Assembly: GCF_002760665.1 (NCBI RefSeq)
Contig: NZ_PDOB01000001.1
Span: 310,001 to 374,000 of the forward strand
Length of the DNA: 64,000 bases
Direction of reading: 5' to 3'
Source of the DNA: Massilia psychrophila
GTDB taxonomy: Bacteria; Pseudomonadota; Gammaproteobacteria; Burkholderiales; Burkholderiaceae_D
Position 1 is the first letter of the stretch. Each line of letters begins with the position of its first letter. The notes beneath the pieces are model-generated. The model was not told where the DNA came from and made no database searches. It was given only the letters and a program-made list of their open reading frames with translations. A program made the translations under genes and the position numbers. This document shows positions 42,430 through 52,082 of this stretch, one piece after another.

Positions 42430-43386
42430 TTACTGCTCGCTTGCCGAGCGTGCCGGTGGAATGCTGTCGCTGCCGGCGACGCCGTGCAGCGCGACCCAGC
42501 CGTCCTGCTCAGCCCACACGCCGAGCTTGATGAACGGGGCGTAGGCTGCAGCGACTTCCTCGGCCTGGCGCGCCAGCACGCCCGACAGGATCAAGGCGCC
42601 CCCTGGCGCCACGCGGCTCGAGAGCATCGGCGCCATCAGCTTCAAGGGACTCGACAGGATATTGGCGACGACGATGTCGAACTTGCCGCTGGCGTGCTGC
42701 GGTTTGGCCGATACGGCGAAGTTGTCCGGCAGGTAGTAGTCGATCTCGCAGTTATTGCGCGCGGCATTGTCGCGCGCCGATTCGATCGCTTGCGGGTCGA
42801 TGTCGACGCCGGCGACGTCGCCCGCGCCGAGCTTTTTGGCCACCATCGCCAGGATGCCGGAACCGCAGCCGTAGTCGAGCACCGACTTGGCTGGCGCCGG
42901 GTGCGCTTCGAGCCATTCCATGCATAGCCGGGTGGTCGGATGGCTGCCGGTGCCGAACGCCAGGCCCGGATCGAGTTCGAGGATCAGCCCGGCAGGATCC
43001 GGCGCTTCATGCCAGCTCGGCACGACCCAGATGTTTTTTCCGATATGAATAGGGGCGAACTGCGACTGGGTCAGGCGCACCCAGTCCTCGTCGGCGACAA
43101 AGCGGGTAGTGAACGCCGGCGGCGTCAACAGGCCGATGCTGCTGGCCGCTTGCGCCACGATGGCCCCCTGGTCGGCATCGACATCGGTGAGTGCCACCAC
43201 GCGGCTGTGTTCCCACGCAGCTTGCGCCGGCTCCATGCCAGGCTCGCCAAACAACGGCTTTTCCTGGTCGGTGCCTTCGTCGGCGTCTTCCACCGACACC
43301 GACAGCGCGCCCGCTTCCATCAACGCGTCCGACAGGGCTTCGGCGTTGTCGCGGGCAATTTCGATGATAACTTCGGTCCAGCTCAT
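42430..43386 (-). CDS. prmA: ribosomal protein L11 methyltransferase
   Basis: 318 residues. It trimethylates L11 using S-adenosylmethionine. N-terminal L11-binding domain ([27 protein letters not shown]). Methyltransferase motifs: [24 protein letters not shown] loop [36 protein letters not shown] and [10 protein letters not shown]. Length slightly above E. coli PrmA (293). The start overlaps the accC stop by 4 bp, so translation is probably coupled. Confidence 0.94.
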   Translation of the reverse strand: MSWTEVIIEIARDNAEALSDALMEAGALSVSVEDADEGTDQEKPLFGEPGMEPAQAAWEHSRVVALTDVDADQGAIVAQAASSIGLLTPPAFTTRFVADEDWVRLTQSQFAPIHIGKNIWVVPSWHEAPDPAGLILELDPGLAFGTGSHPTTRLCMEWLEAHPAPAKSVLDYGCGSGILAMVAKKLGAGDVAGVDIDPQAIESARDNAARNNCEIDYYLPDNFAVSAKPQHASGKFDIVVANILSSPLKLMAPMLSSRVAPGGALILSGVLARQAEEVAAAYAPFIKLGVWAEQDGWVALHGVAGSDSIPPARSASEQ

Positions 43387-44783
43387 TGTCCGGCCTTTGC
43401 TTCCATTTTGGCGCCCAGCGCGCCGCCCTTCGGCAGGTCCGGCTTGGCGGCCAGTTTCTGCTCGAGGTAATGGATGTTGGTGCCGCCTTCGATGAAGCGC
43501 GCATCGATCATCAGTTCACGGTGCAGCGGGATATTGGTCAGGATACCCTCAACCACCATTTCCGACAGCGCGATCTGCATGCGGCGAATCGCCTGGTCGC
43601 GGGTGGCGCCGTAAGCGATGACCTTGCCGATCATCGAATCGTAATGCGGCGGCACATAATAGCCGGCGTACGCATGCGAATCGACGCGGATGCCGGGGCC
43701 GCCCGGCGCGTGCCAGGAGACGATGCGTCCCGGTGACGGGGTGAATTTGAACGGGTCTTCGGCGTTGATGCGGCACTCGACGGCGTGGCCCGACAGCATG
43801 ATGTCGCGCTGGCGGAAGCGCAGCTTTTCGCCAAAGGCGATGCGGATCTGCTCTTGCACGATGTCGATGCCGGTGATCATTTCAGTGACCGGATGCTCGA
43901 CCTGGACGCGGGTATTCATCTCGATGAAGTAGAACTCGCCATTTTCGAACAGGAACTCGAAGGTGCCGGCGCCGCGGTAGCCGATCTTGCGGCACGCTTC
44001 GGCGCAACGGTCGCCGATTTTTTCGATCAGTTTGCGCGGGATGCCGGGCGCCGGCGCTTCCTCGATCACTTTCTGGTGACGGCGCTGCATCGAGCAGTCG
44101 CGCTCACCCAGCCAGACCGCATTCTTGTGCTCGTCGGCGAGGATCTGGATCTCGATGTGGCGCGGATTTTCCAGGTACTTTTCCATGTACACTTCCGGAT
44201 TGCCGAAGGCGGTGCCGGCTTCCGTCTTGGTCATCGCGACCGCATTGAGCAAGGCCGCTTCCGTGTGCACCACGCGCATGCCGCGCCCGCCGCCGCCGCC
44301 GGCCGCCTTGATGATGACGGGATAGCCAACCTTGCGGCCGGTCTGGATGATTTCTTTCGGGTCGTCCGTCAACGCGCCTTCCGAGCCGGGCACGCAGGGC
44401 ACGCCGGCGCGAATCATCGCTTGCTTGGCCGACACCTTGTCGCCCATCAGCCGGATCGACTCGGAACGCGGGCCGATGAAGACGAAGCCCGATTTTTCCA
44501 CGCGTTCGGCAAAATCGGCGTTCTCCGACAGAAAGCCGTAACCAGGGTGGATCGCTTCGGCATCCGTCACTTCGGCGGCGCTGATAATGGCCGGCATGTT
44601 CAGGTAGCTGAGCGAAGACTGCGCCGGGCCGATGCAGACCGATTCGTCGGCCAGCTTCACGTACTTCGCGTCCTTGTCCGCTTCGGAGTGGACGACAACG
44701 GTTTTGATGCCCATTTCGCGGCAAGCGCGTTGAATCCGGAGCGCGATTTCACCACGATTGGCGATGAGAATTTTTTCAAACAT
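43383..44783 (-). CDS. accC: acetyl-CoA carboxylase, biotin carboxylase subunit
   Basis: 466 residues. It carboxylates biotin on AccB with ATP and bicarbonate, the first step of fatty acid synthesis. Features: [20 protein letters not shown] start, the ATP-grasp glycine loop [15 protein letters not shown], the [13 protein letters not shown] and [19 protein letters not shown] blocks with the metal-binding Glu and Asn and the catalytic Arg. About 20 residues longer than E. coli AccC at the C-terminus ([18 protein letters not shown]). Downstream of accB with a 122-bp gap. Confidence 0.97.
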   Translation of the reverse strand: MFEKILIANRGEIALRIQRACREMGIKTVVVHSEADKDAKYVKLADESVCIGPAQSSLSYLNMPAIISAAEVTDAEAIHPGYGFLSENADFAERVEKSGFVFIGPRSESIRLMGDKVSAKQAMIRAGVPCVPGSEGALTDDPKEIIQTGRKVGYPVIIKAAGGGGGRGMRVVHTEAALLNAVAMTKTEAGTAFGNPEVYMEKYLENPRHIEIQILADEHKNAVWLGERDCSMQRRHQKVIEEAPAPGIPRKLIEKIGDRCAEACRKIGYRGAGTFEFLFENGEFYFIEMNTRVQVEHPVTEMITGIDIVQEQIRIAFGEKLRFRQRDIMLSGHAVECRINAEDPFKFTPSPGRIVSWHAPGGPGIRVDSHAYAGYYVPPHYDSMIGKVIAYGATRDQAIRRMQIALSEMVVEGILTNIPLHRELMIDARFIEGGTNIHYLEQKLAAKPDLPKGGALGAKMEAKAGQ

Positions 44784-44905
44784 GTGGGTTCGGTGTTTCT
44801 GTGAGGGCCGGCGCGAGCCGGGAACTACCTATATAGAGTAAGCCGTATGGAACACCGCGGTGGCGCGGCTTCCTGGCGGCGCCACTACGGTTACTTGTTA
44901 CCTGC

Positions 44906-45364
44906 TTAACCGATCACGAACAATGGTTGACCGAATTCGACCGGTTGGCCATTCTCGACCAGGATCTTGGTGACGACGCCCGACACCTCCGCGTCGATCT
45001 CGTTGAGCAGCTTCATCGCTTCGATGATGCATACGGTTTCGCCTTCGCGGATGGTCGAGCCGACCTCGACGAAAGCGGGTGAACCTGGCGACGACGAACG
45101 GTAAAACGTGCCGACCATCGGCGACTTGACGATGTGGCCGGTTGGCTCGGCGACGACCAGCGGTTCCACCACTGCGGCCGGGGCGGCGGCAGGCGCGGCG
45201 TACTGCTGGTGCATGCCCTGCGGCTGCATCATCATCATCTGGCCTTGCGGCATGGCCGACGATTTGACGATGCGTACCTTGCTTTCGCCTTCGGTCACTT
45301 CAAGTTCAGCGATATCGGATTCGGCGACAAGGTCGATCAGCGTTTTGAGTTTTCGTAAATCCAT
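44906..45364 (-). CDS. accB: biotin carboxyl carrier protein of acetyl-CoA carboxylase
   Basis: 152 residues from ATG 45364 ([21 protein letters not shown]); the upstream extension is not conserved. The biotinyl domain has the biotinylation motif EAMKLLNEI with Lys118, and [22 protein letters not shown] is the typical domain start. A linker rich in Met, Gln and Ala (38-65) connects it to the N-terminal helix. It carries carboxybiotin between AccC and AccAD. It follows aroQ on the same strand after 89 bp. Confidence 0.96.
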   Translation of the reverse strand: MDLRKLKTLIDLVAESDIAELEVTEGESKVRIVKSSAMPQGQMMMMQPQGMHQQYAAPAAAPAAVVEPLVVAEPTGHIVKSPMVGTFYRSSSPGSPAFVEVGSTIREGETVCIIEAMKLLNEIDAEVSGVVTKILVENGQPVEFGQPLFVIG

Positions 45365-45453
45365 GTGAAACCCCTTGGAATTATTGTGTATGTAAAGGTA
45401 AGCGATGCACCGGGATAAGGGCAGTCGCACAAAATGCATGAAGTTGACGAAGA

Positions 45454-45891
45454 TTAACGCTTTTTGAGCGCGAAGTCGATGGCAAAGCGATAGCCGTCCG
45501 TGCCGAGGCCGCAGATCGTCCCGAGGGCGATGGCGGACAGGAAGGAATGGTGGCGAAACGCCTCGCGTTGATGAATATTCGAGATGTGTACCTCGACAAA
45601 CGGTATCGCCACGCCGGCCAGCGCGTCGCGCAAGGCGACGCTGGTGTGGGTCAAGCCACCTGGATTGATGACGATCGCCTCGACGCCCTCGGTACGGGCG
45701 GCGTGGATGCGGTCGATCAGGGCGCCTTCATGGTTGCTCTGAAAGCAGGACAGCGTCGCGCCCGCCGCCACAGCCTGGGCTGTGGCGGCGTATTCGATGT
45801 CGGCCAGCGTCTCGGAGCCGTACACCGCAGGCTCCCGGGTCCCCAGCAAATTCAGGTTGGGACCGTTGAGCAGCAGTAGCTTTTTTGCCAT
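45454..45891 (-). CDS. aroQ: 3-dehydroquinate dehydratase, type II
   Basis: 145 residues. It converts 3-dehydroquinate to 3-dehydroshikimate in the shikimate pathway. Type II features: [18 protein letters not shown] (residues 8-25) with catalytic Tyr24 in the mobile loop, [29 protein letters not shown] and [17 protein letters not shown] with the catalytic His. The product forms a dodecamer in this family. It heads the aroQ-accB-accC block common in proteobacteria. Confidence 0.96.
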   Translation of the reverse strand: MAKKLLLLNGPNLNLLGTREPAVYGSETLADIEYAATAQAVAAGATLSCFQSNHEGALIDRIHAARTEGVEAIVINPGGLTHTSVALRDALAGVAIPFVEVHISNIHQREAFRHHSFLSAIALGTICGLGTDGYRFAIDFALKKR

Positions 45892-46019
45892 GGTTGACGG
45901 TATAGGATGACGCGAAAGTCAGGCATTCTGCCGCCAACATCGCTGATTGGCAAGGGAAAAAAGTACGGCGCAACGAAACGAACGGTCGTTCGCATCTTTG
46001 TGAAGTCGGCTTGTCGGCC

Positions 46020-46595
46020 TTATAAAGCTGCCATATCTTTCTTTAACTCGTCGAACTTGAGTTGGCCGAGGTAGGTCTTGCGTACCTTGCCGTCGGCGCC
46101 GATCAGCACGGTGTAGGGCAGGCTGCCGCTGGTGTTGCCGAAGCTGCGCGACAATTCGGTGCCGCTCATGCCGGCGACGTACAGCGGGTAGCTCACTTTG
46201 ACCTTAGTGGCGAACTCGGCGATGTTGGTCGGCGAATCGATGCCAATGCCGATCACGTTAATGTTTTTCGCCGCGCTATCGGTGGCCAGCGCCGCCAGTT
46301 CCGGCATTTCCTTGACGCAGGGAGCGCACCACGGCGCCCAGAAATTGACCACCAGCGCCTTGCCTTTCCATTGCGACAAGGCGTGCGGCGTACCGGCTGC
46401 ATCGTTCATCGATTGGGCGTAGAGATCCGCAACGGGAGAACTGGACGGCACGGCGCCGGAACGTTGCATAGGCAAGTCGGCCAACGCCGGCGCCGGCGGA
46501 TTTGCAGGCGTACTCTTGTAAGTGCCGACCACTGCGCCAAGTGCGCCAAAGGCCAGCGCCACAGCGCCGATGGTGGCTATTTTCTTTTTATTCAT
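46020..46595 (-). CDS. TlpA/ResA-like periplasmic thioredoxin
   Basis: 191 residues, with an N-terminal membrane anchor or signal (6-25). Thioredoxin fold with WAPWCAPCVKEMPEL; the redox cysteines are Cys90 and Cys93. The domain continues VIGIGIDSPTNIAEF and GSLPYTVLIGADGKV with the cis-Pro in LPYT. Such proteins reduce disulfides in the periplasm, for example apocytochrome c before haem attachment. The start overlaps the stop of the upstream conserved gene by 4 bp, so the two form an operon; aroQ lies 128 bp beyond. Confidence 0.9.
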   Translation of the reverse strand: MNKKKIATIGAVALAFGALGAVVGTYKSTPANPPAPALADLPMQRSGAVPSSSPVADLYAQSMNDAAGTPHALSQWKGKALVVNFWAPWCAPCVKEMPELAALATDSAAKNINVIGIGIDSPTNIAEFATKVKVSYPLYVAGMSGTELSRSFGNTSGSLPYTVLIGADGKVRKTYLGQLKFDELKKDMAAL

Positions 46596-47230
46596 TTAAT
46601 TCCTGGGTTGTCGTCCGCCGCGCCCAGGAGGGCGCGCACGGCGTTGAGGTCGGCACGCTGGGCCCGGCCATCGGGACGCGGCTTGAGTGCGCCGCGCAAA
46701 TCGTTCATTTCATACAGTTCGGCATGCACCTGCTGCTTGCGCCAATAAAAGCTGACCGTTTCCACCGAGGCGTGGCGGCCGCCCTTGAAGTGCGCCGTTT
46801 CGGAAATCTCGACATTGACGTCGCGGTCGAGAAAAAACATGATCACGTCCTTGGCGCTGTCGGCGAACAACTGCAGGTGGATGTCGTCGTGTTCGCCAGC
46901 GGTGCCGTTCAGCACCGCGCCGGTCAGGTAAGGGCGGAACTGTTCGAGCTGCTGCATCGCTTCGGCGGCCAGCAGGCGCAAGGCGTGCAACTTCTGCGGC
47001 TGGCTGTCGGCCTGGAACAGCGCCTGGTACCGGCGCACTTCTTCTTCGACTTCGGCGTTGTCGGGCAACAGGTTCGACGCCGGCTGGTGCTGGGCATTGC
47101 CCAGCACGAGGCGCAGCGCGCGGCGCTTGGCGCCGGCATAGTCGGCGCCGTCCTCGGCAATCATGCGCGCAGCCTGCGCGGCGATTTGCGCGCGCAACAG
47201 GGCCAGATCGTGGTTCGGGGTAGCCATCAT
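46592..47230 (-). CDS. conserved protein of unknown function (beside mpl)
   Basis: 212 residues (M at 47230, alternative M at 47227). The N-terminal helical part LRAQIAAQAARMIAEDGADYAGAKRRALRLVLG is followed by a long helical middle and a C-terminal alpha/beta part: DDIHLQLFADSAKDVIMFFLDRDVNVEI and VETVSFYWRKQQVHAELYEMNDLRGALK. The middle phrase LTGAVLNGTAGEHDDIHLQLFAD has the look of a minimal nucleotidyltransferase fold (small-Gly-Thr then an acidic pair), but that is only an impression. In relatives it keeps its place between tlpA and mpl. It diverges from mpl, overlaps tlpA by 4 bp, and has no signal peptide. Confidence 0.6.
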   Translation of the reverse strand: MMATPNHDLALLRAQIAAQAARMIAEDGADYAGAKRRALRLVLGNAQHQPASNLLPDNAEVEEEVRRYQALFQADSQPQKLHALRLLAAEAMQQLEQFRPYLTGAVLNGTAGEHDDIHLQLFADSAKDVIMFFLDRDVNVEISETAHFKGGRHASVETVSFYWRKQQVHAELYEMNDLRGALKPRPDGRAQRADLNAVRALLGAADDNPGIK

Positions 47231-47337
47231 GAGATAGATAATACTCTGGAACGGTAAATGCCGGCACGTCAGGTAAAATCGCGTATTCGACTTTTAGAAA
47301 GTGCGTCCAAGCATCGCTCGGCGCCGGTTATCCCACC

Positions 47338-48726
47338 ATGCATATTCATATCCTCGGCATCTGCGGCACCTTCATGGGCGGCCTCGCCGTCCTCGCCAAG
47401 GAGGCCGGCCACCGCGTGACGGGTTGCGACGCTAACGTCTATCCGCCGATGAGCACCCAGCTGGAAGCCCAGGGCATTGAATTGATCCAGGGTTTCGGGC
47501 CCGAGCAGACGGCGCTCAAGCCGGACCTGTACGTGATCGGCAACGTCGTCTCGCGCGGTAATCCGCTGGTCGAGGAAATCCTCAGCCGCAGCCTGCCATA
47601 CACCTCCGGGCCGCAGTGGATCGGCGAACACATCCTGCGTAATAAATGGGTACTGGCCGTGGCTGGGACCCACGGCAAGACGACGACGTCGGCGATGCTG
47701 GCCTGGATACTGGAGGACGCCGGCTACGCGCCGGGCTTCCTGATCGGCGGCGTGCCGATGAACTTCGGCATTTCGGCGCGGCTGTCGGGCGACAGCGCCG
47801 GCGCGGGGTCCGACTTCTTTGTCATCGAAGCGGACGAATACGATACCGCCTTCTTCGACAAGCGCAGCAAATTCGTTCACTACCACGCCAAGACGGCGGT
47901 GATGAACAACCTCGAATACGACCATGCCGACATTTTTCCCGACATCGGCGCCATCGAAACCCAGTTCCATCACCTGGTGCGCACCGTGCCGGGGATTGGC
48001 CGGCTGATCGTCAATGGCGACGAGCAGTCGCTGGCGCGCGTGATGAAACGCGGCTGCTGGAGCGAGCTGGAAAGCTTCGGCGCCGCAATCAACGCAAATG
48101 CGCCTGCCAACTGGAGCATGGTCGAGCACCAGGGCGGCGACTTCGACGTCGTTTTTAACCATGCCGTCGTCGGCCGTGTGCAATGGGGCCTGACCGGGCG
48201 CCACAACCGCCTCAACGCGCTGGCGGCGATCGCCGCGGCGCGCCACGTCGGCGTGCCGATGGCGCAGGCAGCGGCGTCGCTGGCGCGCTTCGACAGCGTC
48301 AAGCGGCGCATGGAAGTGCGCGGCGTGGTGAAAGGCGTCACCGTCTATGACGACTTCGCCCACCACCCGACCGCGATCGCCACCACCGTCGGCGGCCTGC
48401 GCCAGAAGATCGGCGCCACCGGGCGCATCCTGGCCGTGCTCGAGCCGCGCTCGAACACGATGAAGCTGGGCGCCATGAAAGACGCATTGCCGGGCAGCCT
48501 GAAGGACGCCGACCTGGTGTTCGGCTTCGGCAGCCAGCAGGCGCTCGGCTGGAGCCTGGCCGACGCCCTGCGTCCGCTCGGCGCCATCGCCCACAGCTTC
48601 GACCAGCTCGATTTCCTGGTCAATGCCATCGTCCGGGCGGCCCAGCCGGGCGACCATATCCTGGTCATGAGCAATGGCGGCTTCGGCGGCATCCACCAGC
48701 AACTGCTCGAGGCGCTGGCAAAATGA
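47338..48726 (+). CDS. mpl: UDP-N-acetylmuramate:L-alanyl-gamma-D-glutamyl-meso-diaminopimelate ligase
   Basis: 462 residues. It reattaches recycled murein tripeptide to UDP-MurNAc, a cell-wall recycling step. Mur ligase features: N-terminal HILGICGTFMGGLAVLAKEAGH (the Mpl form differs from MurC here), ATP loop GTHGKTTTS at 110-118, EADEYDTAFFDKRSKF, HNRLNALAAIAAA and YDDFAHHPTAI with the C-terminal domain catalytic His/Asp, then VLEPRSNTMKLG. Ends with SNGGFGGIHQQLLEAL. The stop overlaps the next start by 4 bp. Confidence 0.95.
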   Translation: MHIHILGICGTFMGGLAVLAKEAGHRVTGCDANVYPPMSTQLEAQGIELIQGFGPEQTALKPDLYVIGNVVSRGNPLVEEILSRSLPYTSGPQWIGEHILRNKWVLAVAGTHGKTTTSAMLAWILEDAGYAPGFLIGGVPMNFGISARLSGDSAGAGSDFFVIEADEYDTAFFDKRSKFVHYHAKTAVMNNLEYDHADIFPDIGAIETQFHHLVRTVPGIGRLIVNGDEQSLARVMKRGCWSELESFGAAINANAPANWSMVEHQGGDFDVVFNHAVVGRVQWGLTGRHNRLNALAAIAAARHVGVPMAQAAASLARFDSVKRRMEVRGVVKGVTVYDDFAHHPTAIATTVGGLRQKIGATGRILAVLEPRSNTMKLGAMKDALPGSLKDADLVFGFGSQQALGWSLADALRPLGAIAHSFDQLDFLVNAIVRAAQPGDHILVMSNGGFGGIHQQLLEALAK

Positions 48727-49304
48727 TCTTGTATCTGCACGGGTTTCGCTCGTCGCCGAATTCGTTCAAGGCGCAGGTAGTGGCGCGCAAGATGGCCGAA
48801 CTGGGGCGTTTGCACGAACTGGTCTGCCCGCAGTTGCCGGCTTCGCCGCGCGAGGCGATGGCGTTGGCGGTGGCGCTGGTCGGCGACACCGCGCCGGCCG
48901 AGTTGGCGATCGTCGGCTCGTCGCTGGGCGGCTATTACGCGACCTGGCTGGCCGAGCGCTTCGGCTGCCGCGCCGTGTTGCTCAATCCGGCGGTCAATCC
49001 GTTGGCAGACCTCGAGCGCCACGTCGGCGTCACCACCGCCTGGCATTCGGACCAGCCGTTCGAATTCAAGCACGAGTACATCGACCAATTGCGTGCGCTC
49101 AAAGTCGAGCACATCACCCTGCCGGAACGCTATTTTTTGATGGCCGCCAGCGGCGACGAAGTGCTCGACTACCGCGATATGGTGGCCCACTACGCCGGTG
49201 CGCGCCAGCTGGTGATCGACGGCAGCGACCATGCGCTCGCCGAATTTGCCGACCATGTCGACGACGTGCTGGCCTTCTGTCTGGCAGAAGCGGCGCCGCG
49301 GTGA
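48723..49304 (+). CDS. YqiA/YcfP-family alpha/beta hydrolase (esterase)
   Basis: 193 residues. LYLHGFRSSPNSFK at 4-16 is the oxyanion region; the nucleophile elbow GSSLGG lies near 61-66 with the second Ser as nucleophile; LLNPAVNPL and the C-terminal IDGSDHALAEF carry the acid and His. Members hydrolyse short acyl esters (E. coli YqiA acts on palmitoyl-CoA and p-nitrophenyl esters). It overlaps mpl by 4 bp and its stop overlaps the ubiC GTG start, suggesting translational coupling along this run. Confidence 0.88.
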   Translation: MILYLHGFRSSPNSFKAQVVARKMAELGRLHELVCPQLPASPREAMALAVALVGDTAPAELAIVGSSLGGYYATWLAERFGCRAVLLNPAVNPLADLERHVGVTTAWHSDQPFEFKHEYIDQLRALKVEHITLPERYFLMAASGDEVLDYRDMVAHYAGARQLVIDGSDHALAEFADHVDDVLAFCLAEAAPR

Positions 49305-49894
49305 GGGTGGCGTCGCTACGCCAGGCACTCTGGCACCGCCACGTCAATGCGCTGGCCGCGCCCGCCGCTTTCCTGCCCTGGCTGGGCGCCGGCGGTTCAC
49401 TGACGGCGCGCCTGATCGCCCATAGCAGCGCTTTCCGGGTGCAGCGGCTGCACCAGCGCACCGCGCTGTGCCTGGCCGACGAGGCGCACGCGATTGGCAT
49501 GGTGCGAGTGGGCCGCGTATGGGCGCGCGAAGTACTGCTGCGCTGCGATGGGCGGCCGGTGGTGTTTGCCCACACCGTGGTGCCGATGGCAGCCAACGCC
49601 ACCGACTGGCCGATGTTTAACGCGCTGGGCGAACGCTCGCTGGGCAGCACGCTGTTCGGCGACCCGCAGGTAAGCCGCGGCGAACTCGAATTTGCCCGCC
49701 TGCGCCCTGGCCACCCGCTGGCGCGGCGGGCCCGCGCCGCACTGGGCGACACCAGCTTACACACTATTTATTATGCGCGCCGCTGCCTCTACCGGCGCCA
49801 TCAAGGCACGCTGCTGGTCACCGAGGTATTCTTGCCTGCGGTAATGGACTTGATAGCAGCGTCATCAACAATAAACACAACGAACCTGAACTGA
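49301..49894 (+). CDS. ubiC: chorismate lyase
   Basis: 197 residues from GTG 49301, which overlaps the preceding stop (GTGA). It converts chorismate to 4-hydroxybenzoate and pyruvate, the first committed step of ubiquinone synthesis. Family features: WLGAGGSLTARL, VWAREVLLRCDGRPVVFAHTV with the conserved Arg, LGERSLGSTLF with the active-site region, ARRCLYRRHQGTLLVTEVFLP with the catalytic Glu in TEVFLP. No ubiA follows; instead an RNB exonuclease gene starts 4 bp downstream. Confidence 0.9.
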   Translation: MRVASLRQALWHRHVNALAAPAAFLPWLGAGGSLTARLIAHSSAFRVQRLHQRTALCLADEAHAIGMVRVGRVWAREVLLRCDGRPVVFAHTVVPMAANATDWPMFNALGERSLGSTLFGDPQVSRGELEFARLRPGHPLARRARAALGDTSLHTIYYARRCLYRRHQGTLLVTEVFLPAVMDLIAASSTINTTNLN

Positions 49895-49897
49895 CCA

Positions 49898-51958
49898 ATG
49901 AATTTATTTTTTGAAGAATCCGGCGATTTCAAGGTCGGCGCGGTGCTGTCGCAGGCCGGCGAGGCCTACCACGTGGACACCCCGAGCGGCAAACGCACCA
50001 AGGTCAAGGTCAAGGACGTGCTGCTGCAGTACGAAAAGCCGGCCCCGGCCGAATTGCTCGAACTTGCCAAGGCGATCGCCGTCGACATCGATTTCGAATT
50101 TTTATGGGAAGTCGCCGGCGAGGAAGAGTTCGGTTTCGCCGAACTCGGCGCCGAGTATTTCGGCCATCCGCCGCTGCCCTTCGAGGCGGCCGGGCTGGTG
50201 CTGGCGCTGCACGGCGCGCCGATCTATTTTTACAAGAAGGGCCGCGGACGCTACAAGGCGGCGCCGGAGCAATCGCTGCGTGCCGCCCAGGCCGGCATCG
50301 AAAAGAAAAAGCAGCAGGCCGTCATCCAGGCCGGCTACGTCGACGAAATGAAGGCCGGCCGCCTGCCGCCAGCGTTGCAGCCGCTGGTGCAGCAACTGCT
50401 GTTCAAGCCGGACAAGAATTCGATCGAATACAAGGCGCTGGACGCGGCCTGCATTGAACTGCACAGCACGCCGCAGCGGCTGATGCTGGCCACCGGCGGC
50501 GTAAGTTCGCCAAAAGCGCTGCACATGGCGCGCTTCCTGTTCGAAAACTTCCCGCGCGGCGCCGGCTTTCCAGCCGTGCCGGTGCCGGCTACCCCGCGCG
50601 GCTTGCCGCTGGCCGACGTCGCCGCGTTCTCGATCGACGACGTCACCACCACCGAAATCGACGATGCCTTCTCAGTGACGGTGCAGGCCGACGGCATGGT
50701 CAGAATCGGCATCCACATCGCCGCGCCAGGCCTGGGCATTCGTCCGGACGACGCCGTCGACAAGATGGCGCGCGCGCGCATGTCGACCGTCTACATGCCG
50801 GGTGACAAAATCACCATGCTGCCGGATGACGTCGTCGCCGCGTTTACGCTGGCCGAAGGCAAAACCTGCCCGGCGGTGTCGCTCTACGCCACCTTGAATC
50901 CAGCCGACTGGACTTTGCTGTCGACCGTCACGCGCGCCGAGATGGTGCCGATCAAGAGCAACCTGCGCCACAACGACCTCGACGCGCTGGTCAACGAAGA
51001 AACCCTGGCCAGCGCAGAAGGCGAGTATCCGCACAAGGCCGAGATGCTGCAGCTGTGGCAATGGGCGCTGCGGCTGGAAGCGGGGCGCATGAAAAAGCGC
51101 GAAGAGTTCGGCCTCAAGCCCGAGCAGAACAACCGGATGGATTTTAATTTTTACGTCGACGACGACGTCGTCTCGGTGGTGCGCCGCAAACGCGGAGCGC
51201 CGCTCGACAAGATCGTCGCCGAGCTGATGATTTTTGCTAACAGCACCTGGGGCAAGCTGCTGCACGACAGCGGCGTGCCCGGCATCTACCGCTCGCAAGG
51301 GGCCGGCAGCGGCGCCGGCTGGGCCGCCAAGATGCAGGTGCGGATGGTGACGCACGCCGCACCCCACCAGGGACTCGGCGTCGATCAATACGCCTGGAGT
51401 ACGTCGCCGCTGCGGCGCTACACCGACCTGGTCAACCAGTGGCAGATCCTCGCCTGCGCCGAGCACGGCGTGACGGCGCCGCTGGTAGCGCCCTTCAAGC
51501 CGCGCGACGCCAGCCTGTTCGCCATCGTGTCGGCGTTCGACGCCGCCTACGCCGCCTACAACGAGCACCAGCAGAACATGGAGCGCTACTGGTGCCTGCG
51601 CTGGCTGGGCCAGGAAAATACGCGGCACGTCGAGGCGGTGGTGCTCAAGGACGACGTGCTGCGGCTGGTCGATATCCCGCTCGTCATCAAGCTGCCGGGC
51701 ATGCCGCCGGTGGCGCGCGGCGCCCTTGTCAAGCTCGACATTTTGCGCTGGGACGAAGTCGACTTGTCGATCGAAGCGCGGCTGCTGGAAGTGCCGGCGG
51801 CTGCCGGCATCCCGGCTGACGCCCGGACCGACTACGGCGACGAAGGAGAAGAAAGGGAAGAAGCAGATAGCGTCGACAGCGGCGAGGCCGCCGCCAGAGA
51901 AGCGGTCGAAGCCGAAGCGGCCGTGACGGTCGTCACCGCCGAGCCGGCAGCCGGATAA
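49898..51958 (+). CDS. RNB-domain exoribonuclease (RNase II/R family)
   Basis: 686 residues. The catalytic RNB domain spans about 240-560: FSIDDVTTTEIDDAFSV holds the catalytic aspartates, IGIHIAAPG follows, and YAWSTSPLRRYTDLVNQWQ is the conserved C-terminal RNB signature. N-terminal half (1-230) is an unusual helical region rather than two clear cold-shock domains, and the C-terminal S1 domain seems reduced (about 600-655), followed by an acidic Glu/Ala tail. It degrades RNA 3' to 5'. This is the betaproteobacterial-type RNase II-like enzyme, not the canonical Rnb or RNase R. Head of the block that continues to a TonB-like gene. Confidence 0.9.
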   Translation: MNLFFEESGDFKVGAVLSQAGEAYHVDTPSGKRTKVKVKDVLLQYEKPAPAELLELAKAIAVDIDFEFLWEVAGEEEFGFAELGAEYFGHPPLPFEAAGLVLALHGAPIYFYKKGRGRYKAAPEQSLRAAQAGIEKKKQQAVIQAGYVDEMKAGRLPPALQPLVQQLLFKPDKNSIEYKALDAACIELHSTPQRLMLATGGVSSPKALHMARFLFENFPRGAGFPAVPVPATPRGLPLADVAAFSIDDVTTTEIDDAFSVTVQADGMVRIGIHIAAPGLGIRPDDAVDKMARARMSTVYMPGDKITMLPDDVVAAFTLAEGKTCPAVSLYATLNPADWTLLSTVTRAEMVPIKSNLRHNDLDALVNEETLASAEGEYPHKAEMLQLWQWALRLEAGRMKKREEFGLKPEQNNRMDFNFYVDDDVVSVVRRKRGAPLDKIVAELMIFANSTWGKLLHDSGVPGIYRSQGAGSGAGWAAKMQVRMVTHAAPHQGLGVDQYAWSTSPLRRYTDLVNQWQILACAEHGVTAPLVAPFKPRDASLFAIVSAFDAAYAAYNEHQQNMERYWCLRWLGQENTRHVEAVVLKDDVLRLVDIPLVIKLPGMPPVARGALVKLDILRWDEVDLSIEARLLEVPAAAGIPADARTDYGDEGEEREEADSVDSGEAAAREAVEAEAAVTVVTAEPAAG

Positions 51959-52082
51959 AGTGGGGTGAACACCAGGCTTTCGTCGGTCTGGCGAGACAAA
52001 ATATCCGATTGTCGGCACTGAGCTCAAGGGGCGGGGTAGAATTCAGCATTCTGCAATTCAATAGTTTCGAAGCCGGCCCCGC

